A DNA stretch of 64,000 nucleotides from Algoriphagus sp. NG3 (GCF_034119865.1 NZ_CP139421.1:3879001-3943000); one strand, 5' to 3'; positions 9,190 through 18,377 are shown, numbered from the stretch's first letter. Notes: a model not told the origin generated them from the sequence alone. Numbers and translations: made by a program.

Positions 9190-9885
9190 TTAGCCAGTAA
9201 AATAAGCATCCAGTTCAGCCAGCATTGCAGATTTATCTTTCAGGTCATTGATGATTTTACCTTTCTCAAGCAAGACAATTCGATCACAGATCTCCGTCAC
9301 ATGGTTCAAATCGTGGCTGGATATTAAGAAGGTAACCTGAGAATTCTCCTTTTCCTGAAGGATCAGCTTCTTCAATCGGATCTGAGAGCTGGGATCCAGA
9401 TTCTCGAATGGCTCATCGAGAAATACTACCTCAGGATTTCCCATCAGTGCAGCCGCAATCCCCACTTTCTTCAAATTACCTTTCGATAGATCACGGATAT
9501 ATTTCTTTTTCCCCACGATCTCATCATTGAACAGCTCTGTAAACTTGCTCAGGTGAAGTTGCAAATCAGCCTCGGATAGGCCATAGATTTTGCGAAGCGT
9601 CTGGAAATATTCATCGGCAGTCAGGTAAGACAGGAGCATGTGCTCGTCCAAGTACGCCCCGGTGCTTTTCTTCCACTCTTCGGATTTACTCACATCCCGA
9701 GAGTCTATTTCCACCTTTCCCTGCGAGGCTCTCACAAGATCAAGCATAATTCTAAACAAAGTTGTTTTCCCAGCGCCATTATTCCCTACCAATCCAAAGC
9801 ACTCAGATTTGGGAATGGTTAGATTGGCCACATCGAGGACAACGGCTTCTTTATATTGTTTTTTGAGATCAATAACTTGGATCAT
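9190..9885 (-). CDS. ABC transporter ATP-binding protein
   Basis: 231 residues, standard size for a stand-alone ATPase subunit. Walker A is GNNGAGKTT (about residue 35-43), the signature is LSKGNLKKV, a divergent LSGGQ, and Walker B is VVFLDEPFENLD. The H-loop is ISSHDLNH. It powers the permease encoded directly upstream in the operon, whose gene overlaps this start by 4 bp. The LSKG signature is typical of ABC-2-type exporters. Substrate unknown. Its stop is 6 bp from the palindrome cluster. Confidence 0.92.
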   Translation of the reverse strand: MIQVIDLKKQYKEAVVLDVANLTIPKSECFGLVGNNGAGKTTLFRIMLDLVRASQGKVEIDSRDVSKSEEWKKSTGAYLDEHMLLSYLTADEYFQTLRKIYGLSEADLQLHLSKFTELFNDEIVGKKKYIRDLSKGNLKKVGIAAALMGNPEVVFLDEPFENLDPSSQIRLKKLILQEKENSQVTFLISSHDLNHVTEICDRIVLLEKGKIINDLKDKSAMLAELDAYFTG

Positions 9886-11375
9886 AACTCTTGACGGAAT
9901 GAAGATGAAATTTCGTATCGGTTTTTCAATACCCGATTTACATTAATAGTTGAAAGCTTGTTGAAGAATAAGATTCCCACCACGCCTATGGTACCCAGAG
10001 CCAGCAGTCCCACATAGGAATTGAAAAGCAGTGCAAAAGGAACATATATCACGTAGGGAGCCACCATCATAGGGATAATCATCAGAAACTGAGCTGCTCC
10101 CACCCCTTCGTAATTGAACATTGCTCCCTTATTCAGATCCATTGGTTTTGGCTTCCAAATAGCCAGATAGATAATCAAATGAATCAGAATACCCGCATTG
10201 AACAGGAAGGTGGCCAAGTGGATCAATAAGAATTTCCATCCAAAATAGACGTAAGGTATAGACAGCAAAAAGCATAATAAGGAGATCGATAGTAGCAGCA
10301 GGTATTTCCCTCTTACCAGATTTTTTACCCCGTCCTTTCGATTAAGGAAAAAATCAAAATAACCTGAATTCCAACTAAGGAACAGCTGCCCATACTGGAT
10401 CATAAATATCCCTGTGATAAATACTCCTACAAATATGAAAATAAAACTAAAGCTACCGTCTCCAGAGTCATTATACTGAGGATTATTATAGAAAATCATC
10501 CCGTACAGCAAAAAGAATGCACTCAGCATCAAGAAAGTCCTGCTCTTTTTGTGCCGTATGATCAGCTTCCATTCCAGATTGGCAAGCTCGCCTGCCATTC
10601 CAAATCTAGAAAAGAAGCCTACCGATTGGTTTACGAAACGTGCTTCTTCCTCTTTTGCCAAATCCTCCAGATAAGCATTGTTCAGATAATAAGAGAAAGC
10701 GAGATAATATCCCACTAAGCAAACAACCAGCATCACAGCCAAGGGAAGAAAACTACTCATGGCAAATGTGAAAAACGGAGCTACCAGTTCACCCAGATTG
10801 AACCAACCCATGTAAGTTGATCCTCCACACAACAGAAGGATGATAAATACAATCACCACACCGATCAGACTGTCCTCAAAACGCTGTTTGAACCAAAGCA
10901 TAAACCAATGCAAAGACCAACTGATAAACACCACCGTTCCCAGCCAAGACACTGCACCTGAAATACCGTACTCAGTAGCTATTCCTGTAAACGCAAACGG
11001 TGTAAAAAGCACCAAAGCTATAATACTTAGTGGGGAGAAAAACGACCTTCCCAGCAGCATATGCATGATTTTTTTCTTTGAAATCGGCAGGTGCAAGAGA
11101 CTTTCCAGCTCAATCACAGGAAGTTGCTGTAGAAAATATCTATACATAAACTCCACCAAAAAGAAGAAAATCAAACCTGCGTTCAGCACCTGAATAGGGT
11201 CTTGGCCCTCGGCAAGTTCAGCCAAAATTTTGCTCAGAAAAATCCCGGCCATCAACAGATATCCCAACAACATAATTGCCAGAAAACCGAGAAAAATAGC
11301 CACCATCAGGCTTTTGGCAAATGCCGTAGATCGGAAACTTTTTAGGAGTTCCAGACGAATCAGTTCAAATAACAT
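9882..11375 (-). CDS. DUF5687 family ABC exporter membrane protein
   Basis: 497 residues with about ten to twelve hydrophobic helices spread through the chain. The N-terminus (MLFELIRLELLKSFRST) and the LLHLPISKKKIMHMLLGRS segment fit DUF5687, a Bacteroidota family of ABC-2-like permeases paired with a small ATPase. A soluble charged loop with AKEEEARFVNQ lies near the middle and separates two membrane halves. The ATPase gene overlaps the 3' end by 4 bp, so the two form one transporter. Substrate is unknown for the family. Confidence 0.85.
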   Translation of the reverse strand: MLFELIRLELLKSFRSTAFAKSLMVAIFLGFLAIMLLGYLLMAGIFLSKILAELAEGQDPIQVLNAGLIFFFLVEFMYRYFLQQLPVIELESLLHLPISKKKIMHMLLGRSFFSPLSIIALVLFTPFAFTGIATEYGISGAVSWLGTVVFISWSLHWFMLWFKQRFEDSLIGVVIVFIILLLCGGSTYMGWFNLGELVAPFFTFAMSSFLPLAVMLVVCLVGYYLAFSYYLNNAYLEDLAKEEEARFVNQSVGFFSRFGMAGELANLEWKLIIRHKKSRTFLMLSAFFLLYGMIFYNNPQYNDSGDGSFSFIFIFVGVFITGIFMIQYGQLFLSWNSGYFDFFLNRKDGVKNLVRGKYLLLLSISLLCFLLSIPYVYFGWKFLLIHLATFLFNAGILIHLIIYLAIWKPKPMDLNKGAMFNYEGVGAAQFLMIIPMMVAPYVIYVPFALLFNSYVGLLALGTIGVVGILFFNKLSTINVNRVLKNRYEISSSFRQEL

Positions 11376-11654
11376 AAAGTCTTAACTAATTAAAAGTCTA
11401 AATTTTAACCCCAAAATATAGGAAAAAGATGCTTCAATCATAGTGTATGGATTTAATAAAAGAAGTATAAACCTGAATTCTGGAAATAAGACTTATAGGA
11501 AAAACAATCATGAATTAGGACTTCACAATCGGGTATGAAAGTGATTGATACGATAAGAAATCTGTGGACATCTGCTATCTTTTCTGTGTCAACCTGCCTA
11601 ACGGCAGTCAGGTCTGCGGGAACTGATTAGAGGCTATAAAAAAGACCTCAACGA
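11376..11654. other. intergenic stretch between ABC exporter and B12 ATPase genes
   Basis: About 280 bp upstream of the exporter operon. It probably holds that operon's promoter, but I find no clear consensus. An imperfect inverted segment ACCTG..CAGGT near 11592-11615 resembles the CCTGCC-rich intergenic repeat seen again at about 18540-18560. Confidence 0.4.
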
Positions 11655-12626
11655 TTAGTCATGCGACAAAAAGTCCAAAAACCCTTCTACACTCTGAAAT
11701 TCTTTGCCCATGTACTTGAGGTAAAAAGGATCACTATTCACATCAATAGCTTCTGTCAACTCCTTAATTCCAGCTTTTTCAAGTGCTTTTGAAATCCATG
11801 TAGCCAATTCACTTGACCCGGAAATCTCAAATTTCAATTCTTCCCTTTTCGATTCAATTCTTCCTTTTGCCACGCTAAACCGAAAATTCTCTCCCGGCAA
11901 TAACTGATTGATCTGTCCCGAAATCACCAAATCCTCCGGTAAACCAGAAATCAGTGGTGTCCCGCAATTCAGCAACCAAAATCTATCGGCTGTTTCCAGT
12001 GCAATCTCCAAATCATGTGTCACCACCAGAATTGACTTCACCTGACTTTTGGATATCTCCCGAAGCAAGTGCATGATTTCATAGCGATTCACCAAATCCA
12101 GATGAGCTGTGGGCTCATCCAATACCATCACCTTTCCATCTTGAGCCAGAGCCCTTGCGATCAATGCTTTCTGCCGCTGACCATCACTTATTTCGGAAAG
12201 TCTCTCATCACGCAGATATTCAATTTTCGTAGCCTCAAGCGCATTTTCGACTACTTTTCGATCACCGTCTGTCAGCTTTCCCGTCCAATTTGTATGCGGA
12301 ATCCGCCCCATCGCCACCAATTGTCCCACTGTCATATTACCGGGAAGAAAGGGCTCCGTCAGTACGACCGACAGCTCTTTGGCCAAGATTTCCTTAGTGT
12401 AGGACAAAATAGGTGTTCCATTCAGCAGCACTTCCCCTTGGAATGGCTGCAACTGTCCCAAAATAGCTTTGACCAAAGTTGATTTCCCAACACCATTTGG
12501 ACCAAGTAAACAGGTCAACTCTTTGGGAAAAAGCTCAAAATCCACTCCATGAAGAATCTCCTTTCTCTCTTTTCCCTTGCTGTATCCCAGGCTTAGGTTT
12601 TTGCCGATGATTGATGCTTTTGCCAT
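11655..12626 (-). CDS. btuD: cobalamin-type ABC importer ATPase (BtuD-like)
   Basis: 323 residues. Walker A GPNGVGKSTLVKA (about 42-54), signature ISDGQRQKALIARAL, a variant LSGGQ often seen in heme/B12 importers, Walker B VMVLDEPTAHLDL and H-loop VVTHDLE. It hydrolyses ATP to drive B12 import through the neighbouring permease. After the ATPase core (about 255 residues) there is an extra C-terminal region of about 70 residues (from RFSVAKGRIESKREE to the end) without a domain I recognise, longer than E. coli BtuD. The gene starts 3 bp after the permease stop, as part of a btuF-btuC-btuD operon. Specificity is inferred from the neighbouring riboswitch; a heme importer would look alike. Confidence 0.85.
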   Translation of the reverse strand: MAKASIIGKNLSLGYSKGKERKEILHGVDFELFPKELTCLLGPNGVGKSTLVKAILGQLQPFQGEVLLNGTPILSYTKEILAKELSVVLTEPFLPGNMTVGQLVAMGRIPHTNWTGKLTDGDRKVVENALEATKIEYLRDERLSEISDGQRQKALIARALAQDGKVMVLDEPTAHLDLVNRYEIMHLLREISKSQVKSILVVTHDLEIALETADRFWLLNCGTPLISGLPEDLVISGQINQLLPGENFRFSVAKGRIESKREELKFEISGSSELATWISKALEKAGIKELTEAIDVNSDPFYLKYMGKEFQSVEGFLDFLSHD

Positions 12627-12629
12627 AGC

Positions 12630-13661
12630 CTAAAATTCTTTGCTGAAGTTCTTCCTAAGTACCAAACTGATGACTATTGGAGCGCCAACTAGTGAGGTCA
12701 CCGCATTAATCGGAAGCGTCTGGGCAGACCCTGGGAGCTGGCCTACTGCATCACAGAGCAGGAGCAAACTCGCTCCGATAAGTGCAGAAGCCGGAAAAAG
12801 GACCCCATGATCAGGCGTTTTCCACACCATTCTAGCCAGATGGGGTACAGCAATCCCGATAAAAGCTATAGGCCCGCAGAACGCTGTGATGCTTCCTGCC
12901 AAAAGCCCCGTACTCAGGATCATCAGCCAACGCAAACGGTCTGGGTTGATCCCCATACTTTTTGCATAACTTTCTCCTAAAAGCATGCCATTATAGGATT
13001 TGACAGAAGCAATGACGGGAACAATACCCAACACTATCACCAAACCTAATACCCAAACCTGATCCCATACCAATCCTCCCACACTTCCCATGGACCATAT
13101 AGTGAACAATTTCAATGCCTCTGCACCGGAGAAATAGGACAGTACCGAAATCACGGCAGATACTGTGGATCCAAACATCAGGCCTACGATCAACAGCGTC
13201 ATACTGTCCTTCACCTTCCAGGCAACTAAACTGACAGAAAGCAAGACCAAACTTGCCCCTAAGGTACCCGCAATAGCTATTGCCCAGGGGCTAATCACCC
13301 CCCCAAAGGCAGCAATACCAAAAGCTGACCCAGCCAACATCAAAATAGCAACACCCAATCCTGCTCCTGAACTGATTCCCAGCACAAAAGGTCCTGCCAG
13401 CGGGTTTCTAAAAAAAGTCTGCATCTGAAGCCCACTGATACTTAACCCTACCCCCGCAAGAACTGCTACCAAAGCCTTGGGAATTCTATAATTCATGATT
13501 ATCTGTTCCCTGGAAGCTTTCACCCAATCTCCAGTGAAAATCCCAGTAAGAATCTCACCTGGTGAAATGGAAACAGATCCCAAACTGACATTCAGCAGAA
13601 AACTGAAAATCAATACAACCAAGGCGGCCAATAGAAGTAGAAATGAGCTATTTCTTTTCAT
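12630..13661 (-). CDS. btuC: cobalamin-type ABC importer permease (BtuC/FecCD family)
   Basis: 343 residues from the ATG at 13661; a longer frame exists but this start places the Lys-Arg before the first helix (MKRNSSFLLLLAALVVL) and overlaps the binding-protein stop by 14 bp. About ten membrane helices. Family landmarks are RIPKALVAVLAGVGLSISG, LQMQTFFRNPLAGPFVLGIS and the cytoplasmic coupling stretch GESYAKSMGINPDRLRW, then FCGPIAFIGIAVPHLARM. It forms the homodimeric inner-membrane channel for B12 with the ATPase encoded downstream. Confidence 0.92.
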   Translation of the reverse strand: MKRNSSFLLLLAALVVLIFSFLLNVSLGSVSISPGEILTGIFTGDWVKASREQIIMNYRIPKALVAVLAGVGLSISGLQMQTFFRNPLAGPFVLGISSGAGLGVAILMLAGSAFGIAAFGGVISPWAIAIAGTLGASLVLLSVSLVAWKVKDSMTLLIVGLMFGSTVSAVISVLSYFSGAEALKLFTIWSMGSVGGLVWDQVWVLGLVIVLGIVPVIASVKSYNGMLLGESYAKSMGINPDRLRWLMILSTGLLAGSITAFCGPIAFIGIAVPHLARMVWKTPDHGVLFPASALIGASLLLLCDAVGQLPGSAQTLPINAVTSLVGAPIVISLVLRKNFSKEF

Positions 13662-14826
13662 CGAGTTGCTGATAAAAATACAACTCATAGTCTGGAAGCA
13701 AAGCCGGATGAAGGATTTTGATCAGATCTTTGAGGATCAGATCCGGCCGCATGTAGCCCAACTCAAAATATTCCAGTCCGCCCGCTCTCCCCCGCTTCTG
13801 TGTATAAGAAAACACATTTCCAGACTGAAAAGCTTTAAACGCTTTGTATCGGGGCTCTGAATCCCCCATAGTCTTCAAATCAGGAAAATCAGCAGAACCT
13901 ACCCAAAAACCAGCTTCCAGTGCATTGTCCAGCACATATTCATAATTCAACTGCGCAGATCCTGTACCTTTCTGACCTGAGAAAACATAGCTCCCTCCGG
14001 CATTTTCGAGGATATTCGCTCCCCAGCTTTCACTTCCGGGAGCATACCAAACATCCTGATATAGCACTCCACTCAACACAGTTGGTCGTAGCGAATCAAC
14101 AATCGAATCACTCAGATTTTCAGCTTCCAAATAGTCCTTTTCAACTGTATCGAATACAGCTTTAGCTTCCTCATATTTTCCCAGAAGAAGACCGGTGAAT
14201 TTGATCCATTCAGCCCTGCCAAGTGGATGCTGCTCCACATATTCACCGTTGATCAATGCAGGAATCTTAGCTTGCTCCAGCAAATCCAGGTACTTGAGGT
14301 TATCTCCCGTGGTGGAAATCATAATCCAATCGGGATCTAAATCGATCACCATTTCTGTATTTGCCGAAGACCCAGAACCTAGATCCTCTACCTTTCCCGC
14401 ATCAATTTGCTCCCAGGTTTTTGCTGATGAAATCAGGTTTAGGTTGGGAAATCCGACCAGCTTTTTCGTTTCATCCAGCATGTCCAAATGCGGGATTTGG
14501 GTAGTAGAAGTCAGGATTACTTTTTCTACGGGAAGTTGGATAACCGCATCAAAATCTCCCGCTGGTTTAGAAGCATTTTCTTCCAATATTAAATAATTAA
14601 AAACCCGGTCTGCTCCAGTCCAGGCTTGTGTAACTTCTACTTCCCAGAAATCATTTCCGCGAGAAATAGTAAAGCCGGATGCATAGTTTAAGTCTAATTT
14701 CTCTAGTGTGTCCACCTTCTCACTCACTTTCTTTTTACATCCTGAAAAAGAAATACTTATAAATACAAATAGTGAAGTAAAAAGAAAATTAAATCGATGG
14801 TTTTTCACAGAATTTCTTGAATACAT
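13648..14826 (-). CDS. btuF: cobalamin ABC importer substrate-binding lipoprotein (BtuF-like)
   Basis: 392 residues from the ATG at 14826. The open frame continues upstream, but that part overlaps the antisense of the riboswitch and has no coding character. The chosen start gives a signal peptide and lipobox (SISFSGC, Cys30). The body is a type III periplasmic binding protein of the PF01497 class: VEKVILTSTTQIPHLDMLDE near the first lobe, DPDWIMISTT, and a long connecting helix (EWIKFTGLLLGKYEEAKAV). It captures B12 in the periplasm and delivers it to the permease. First gene of the minus-strand operon; its 5' flank is shared with the divergent riboswitch. Confidence 0.88.
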   Translation of the reverse strand: MYSRNSVKNHRFNFLFTSLFVFISISFSGCKKKVSEKVDTLEKLDLNYASGFTISRGNDFWEVEVTQAWTGADRVFNYLILEENASKPAGDFDAVIQLPVEKVILTSTTQIPHLDMLDETKKLVGFPNLNLISSAKTWEQIDAGKVEDLGSGSSANTEMVIDLDPDWIMISTTGDNLKYLDLLEQAKIPALINGEYVEQHPLGRAEWIKFTGLLLGKYEEAKAVFDTVEKDYLEAENLSDSIVDSLRPTVLSGVLYQDVWYAPGSESWGANILENAGGSYVFSGQKGTGSAQLNYEYVLDNALEAGFWVGSADFPDLKTMGDSEPRYKAFKAFQSGNVFSYTQKRGRAGGLEYFELGYMRPDLILKDLIKILHPALLPDYELYFYQQLDEKK

Positions 14827-14917
14827 TGAAATCCAAAATAAGCTCGGGATTTTGCCACTTCCAAAATTTGTAGTAAAACAGATTTTTTTTCTAAGCTTTC
14901 CCGATCTATTTTTGCAG

Positions 14918-15103
14918 CCGAAATAGGTTCCCAACCTCGCATCTGAGCTCTTGGGATTAAAAGGGAATTTGGTGTAAAACCAAAGCTGTCCCCGCAACTG
15001 TAAGCCGAGCGGAATTTTTCGCAAATTTGTCATCAATGCCATTGTTCTGAAATGAATTCGGGGTGAGAAGGCGACAAATCCAGGCAAGCCAGGAGACCTG
15101 CCC
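14918..15103 (+). ncRNA. cobalamin riboswitch (AdoCbl aptamer)
   Basis: Conserved blocks of the B12 riboswitch are readable on the plus strand: an AGGTTCCC left block near 14924, GGGAATTTGGTG, GCTGTCCCCGCAACTGTAA at about 14984-15004, a GCCATTG block near 15038, GAGAAGG near 15065, and the B12-box end AGCCAGGAGACCTGCCC at 15087-15103. It precedes the TonB receptor by about 40 bp and would lower receptor and BtuG expression when B12 is plentiful. No such element is visible on the minus strand for the divergent btuFCD genes. A possible -7 element TATTTTTG lies at 14907-14914. Confidence 0.95.
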
Positions 15104-15138
15104 ATTTCTATTGATTCTGTGCTTTCGGAGGAAAAGCG

Positions 15139-15216
15139 ATGAGGAATGTACCTGGACCGCCCTTCGCAGTTCCGATCCCTTCTTCCCCTTTCTCTTCAGC
15201 CCCGAATCGGATTTAA
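15139..15216 (+). CDS. possible 25-codon leader ORF after the riboswitch
   Basis: An ATG at 15139 follows a rare good Shine-Dalgarno sequence (GGAGG at 15127-15131). The frame reads MRNVPGPPFAVP and stops at 15214-15216. It is out of frame with the receptor and ends 16 bp before an alternative receptor start at 15233. It could be a regulatory leader peptide or chance. Confidence 0.25.
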   Translation: MRNVPGPPFAVPIPSSPFSSAPNRI

Positions 15217-17092
15217 ACTAATTCGACCAGGCATGACATTGCTTTTGTGGGTTTATTCATTTGTGGGCTTTGGCCAAATCAGTCAGGACACTATTCCTCT
15301 GGCTGAGGTAGAAGTGTATGCACCTGCATTGGATAGGTTTGCCCAGGGTCAAAAAGTGTTTTCTTGGGACAAAAAGGAAATGGAGGCATACCAGGGAAGA
15401 TCTCTTGGCGATATTCTGCAAGAGAAATCCCCGGTTTTTGTAAGGCAATACGGAGCTGGCATGATTGCTTCCCCGTCATTTCGAGGCACTTCCGCTGGCC
15501 ATACGGCAGTTTTTTGGAATGGCTTACCCATCAACAGTCCTTCACTTGGCCAAAGTGACCTGTCTATTTTGCCAGTCACCGCCTTTGATCAAATGCATCT
15601 GCAATTTGGTAATGCAGGAGCACTTTTCGGAAATGAAGCAATTGGAGGCTCGGTGCATCTGGGTACAGCTACAGAATTTGGAAAAGGAGTAGAAGCTGGG
15701 ATTACCCAACAAATCGGCAGTTTTGGATTGTTTAATTCTTCAGCGCTAGGCGGATTTTCTTCAAAAAACTTCAGTAGCAAGACGAAAATCTACAGACAAT
15801 TTTCCAAGAACAATTTCCCTTACAAAGACCTTGGCCAATTTGGCACACCCGAAGTAAAAGAAAACCATGCACAATTTGAGCAGATTGGATTAGTGCAGGA
15901 TTTAGCATGGAATCTGAAAGAAAGTAATCAACTCAAAACTGCATTTTGGTGGAACAAAACCAACAGGCAAGTGCAGCCTGTGATGGGATCCAAAACCAAC
16001 GATGAACAGGAAGACCAAGCCTTCCGAGCCGTGATTGATTATTTCCATTTTGGAAGTACGTCTGTGTGGAATCTGAAAACAGGCTTTGTTCGAAATGAAC
16101 AAACTTTCAACGCGAGCGAAAACAACAGCACCCAATATTTCCTATCAGGAGATTGGGACCAAGGGATTACAGAAAGGTGGACGTCCAAACTCGGTGCCAG
16201 ATATACGCTGACAAAAGGGGATCTGAGTACCTATCAGGAAGATGAAAACCGCATTGAATTGTATCAAAGCACTAAGTTCACTGCTTCAGAGAAGCTCTCT
16301 TTTGCATTAAACCTCAGACAATTGGTCTATGATGGTACTTTTGCACCCTTCACTCCAAACCTAGGAATGGACTGGGAACTCTGGTCTGGATCATCCCAAA
16401 CCATTCTCCTGAAAACTTCCGCAGGCAAAGGCTTTAAAGTCCCAACGCTGAACGATAGGTTTTGGAATCCGGGAGGGAATCCGGATTTACTACCCGAAGA
16501 GAGCCTAAGCGGAGAAGTCGGGCTCACTTGGAACAAAAAAGGAAATCTCAACTGGAACCAGAGCTTAACTTACTACAAAATGTCCGTGGACAATTGGATC
16601 ATTTGGTTGCCAAAAGGAAGCTTTTGGACCCCGGAAAACATCAAAAAAGTCAGTAATCAAGGAATAGAATATCAAGGTTCCGTCGGAGGCAGCTTTTCTA
16701 GCTGGAAATGGAAAATCACGACATCTTACACCTTCTCCAAGGCGGTTACTACGGAAGGCATAGATGAAAATGACCAATCAGTAGGCAGGCAGCTGCCATA
16801 TACTCCTAAGCATCAGGCGAATGCTAAAATCAAAATAGACCAGCAAGCTTTATCGGTTTTTGTGAGCACGTTTTATGTCGGGGAAAGAGCCGTCACTGCT
16901 GACAATCCCCGGCTGATGCCTTCTTATCAACTTTTCAACATGGGAATGGGATACAATAAATTTCAGCTTGGCAAAATCCATCTTCCTCTCAGTTTTCAAA
17001 TCAACAATCTCTTTGACACCGACTATCAAGTGCTCTACCTGAGAGCCATGCCTGGAAGATCATATCAATTCAATGTATCCATACTTCTATGA
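15146..17092 (+). CDS. btuB: BtuB-like TonB-dependent outer-membrane cobalamin receptor
   Basis: 648 residues. After a signal region comes a TonB-box-like stretch (DTIPLAEVEVYAPA), the plug domain (GRSLGDILQEKSPVFVRQYGAG, IASPSFRGTSAGHTAVFWNG), and a beta-barrel ending in an aromatic-terminated strand (SYQFNVSILL). It imports B12 across the outer membrane using TonB energy. The riboswitch directly upstream sets the substrate. Start is uncertain: the ATG at 15146 gives a long n-region, while the ATG at 15233 (MTLLLWVYSFVGFG) gives a short signal peptide lacking basic residues. The BtuG-like gene follows 84 bp after the stop. Confidence 0.92.
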   Translation: MYLDRPSQFRSLLPLSLQPRIGFKLIRPGMTLLLWVYSFVGFGQISQDTIPLAEVEVYAPALDRFAQGQKVFSWDKKEMEAYQGRSLGDILQEKSPVFVRQYGAGMIASPSFRGTSAGHTAVFWNGLPINSPSLGQSDLSILPVTAFDQMHLQFGNAGALFGNEAIGGSVHLGTATEFGKGVEAGITQQIGSFGLFNSSALGGFSSKNFSSKTKIYRQFSKNNFPYKDLGQFGTPEVKENHAQFEQIGLVQDLAWNLKESNQLKTAFWWNKTNRQVQPVMGSKTNDEQEDQAFRAVIDYFHFGSTSVWNLKTGFVRNEQTFNASENNSTQYFLSGDWDQGITERWTSKLGARYTLTKGDLSTYQEDENRIELYQSTKFTASEKLSFALNLRQLVYDGTFAPFTPNLGMDWELWSGSSQTILLKTSAGKGFKVPTLNDRFWNPGGNPDLLPEESLSGEVGLTWNKKGNLNWNQSLTYYKMSVDNWIIWLPKGSFWTPENIKKVSNQGIEYQGSVGGSFSSWKWKITTSYTFSKAVTTEGIDENDQSVGRQLPYTPKHQANAKIKIDQQALSVFVSTFYVGERAVTADNPRLMPSYQLFNMGMGYNKFQLGKIHLPLSFQINNLFDTDYQVLYLRAMPGRSYQFNVSILL

Positions 17093-17176
17093 AATCGAGC
17101 ATCATAAGTGACATACGGAGGTAAAACTATCCCCAACAGAAAATTCAACATAACCTTAAAATTAAAATACAAGCAT

Positions 17177-18226
17177 ATGAAATTAAAACAACTACTCTGG
17201 GCACTTGCCATAATCTCTATCTCATTTGCCTGTTCAGACAGCAGCGAAGAAAGACCATTAGGCAAATATGAAAACGGTATTTTGATTATGAACGAAGGTA
17301 GCTTCGGATCTAATGACGGGGAGGTTTACCACCTCAACCCCAGTACAGAGGAATTGCTCCCTAATATTTTTGAAGCAGAGAATAACCGCCCATTTGCAGG
17401 GTTGCTTGAAGATATGGTGCGCGTAGGGGATAGATTATACCTTGTCGCCAATACCGGAAAAGTGGAGATTGTAAATGCCGGAACCTTCAAAAGCACAGGT
17501 ACTGTGGCCAACGATCTGGATCAGCCCCGTTCCCTTGCAGTGAATGGAAATAAGCTTTTTATCAGCGACTATGGCCCCTATGATGATAGCTACGGCACAC
17601 CGGATTCTTATATCGCCGTGGTAAATGGTCTCGACGGGGGTGCTGTTTCTAAGAAAATCGATGTCTCCAATAAGCCCGGTGACCTATACGCTCACGGAAA
17701 TTTCATCTTGGTAGCCGGCACCGAAGAGAACAAAATCGAAATCATCGATGCTACCCAAGAGGCAGTGACCTCAACTATAGAGCTGGATGCCTCTCCACGT
17801 GCCTTTTATGCCGAGGATGGGATTCTTTGGGTGTATGCAGTCACTCCTACTGAAGTGATATTCTACACCATCAATCTTAGCAGTCTTACTTTAGGGAATA
17901 CTTATACAGTTCCTGTCACTAAACCTACCGGCAGAATTATATTCGACGGAGATGACAGAATGTATATTGTGACTAGTTCTGATTGGCCAGAGTATAACGA
18001 TGCCATATTCGCAATTGAAATCGAAGGCAGCACTGTTACAGCTACAGAACTCATGACAGGATCAGGATTCTATGGGATTGGATTTGACGATGAGCGTGAC
18101 GAGATCTATGTGGCAAATTCTAATGCTTTCCAAGGCAATGGAACTGTAACTGTACTTTCTGAAAGTGGTTCTGTAGTAAGAACTTTCGAAGTGGGCAGAG
18201 GACCATCTGGGTTTTTGGTTTATTAG
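17177..18226 (+). CDS. BtuG-like beta-propeller surface lipoprotein (YncE/DUF5074-like)
   Basis: 349 residues from the ATG at 17177, chosen because it directly precedes a signal peptide with lipobox (IISISFAC, Cys19) followed by SDSSEE, an acidic Bacteroidota surface-export signal. The rest shows repeated beta-propeller blades: ENGILIMNEGSFGSNDGEV, VEIVNAGTF, SYIAVVNGLDG, KIEIIDATQEA, GTVTVLSESGSVVRTFEVG. In Bacteroides thetaiotaomicron BtuG is a surface propeller lipoprotein encoded beside BtuB that captures B12 with very high affinity. Position after a riboswitch-controlled receptor gene supports the same role here. A strong terminator follows. Confidence 0.82.
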   Translation: MKLKQLLWALAIISISFACSDSSEERPLGKYENGILIMNEGSFGSNDGEVYHLNPSTEELLPNIFEAENNRPFAGLLEDMVRVGDRLYLVANTGKVEIVNAGTFKSTGTVANDLDQPRSLAVNGNKLFISDYGPYDDSYGTPDSYIAVVNGLDGGAVSKKIDVSNKPGDLYAHGNFILVAGTEENKIEIIDATQEAVTSTIELDASPRAFYAEDGILWVYAVTPTEVIFYTINLSSLTLGNTYTVPVTKPTGRIIFDGDDRMYIVTSSDWPEYNDAIFAIEIEGSTVTATELMTGSGFYGIGFDDERDEIYVANSNAFQGNGTVTVLSESGSVVRTFEVGRGPSGFLVY

Positions 18227-18313
18227 ATTAAGGGATTGAAAAATTAGAAAATTGAAATATTGGAAGATTAGCAATAGGTAAGCTCTATTCCAAGTAATCC
18301 ATTATTCATTTTG

Positions 18314-18349
18314 AAAGCCGCTGGGATTGGTATCCCAGCGGCTTTTTTG
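18314..18349 (+). terminator. Rho-independent terminator of the btuB-btuG operon
   Basis: Perfect 14-bp stem with arms 18314-18327 and 18332-18345 (core GCCGCTGGGAT / ATCCCAGCGGC), a 4-nt loop and a T run. Confidence 0.93.
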
Positions 18350-18377
18350 TTTATAAGAAGACTGGATCAAATGACAA

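Noticed and set aside
14827..15105. 93-residue N-terminal extension of the BtuF-like protein
   Set aside because: It is the antisense of the cobalamin riboswitch and would displace the signal peptide and lipobox.
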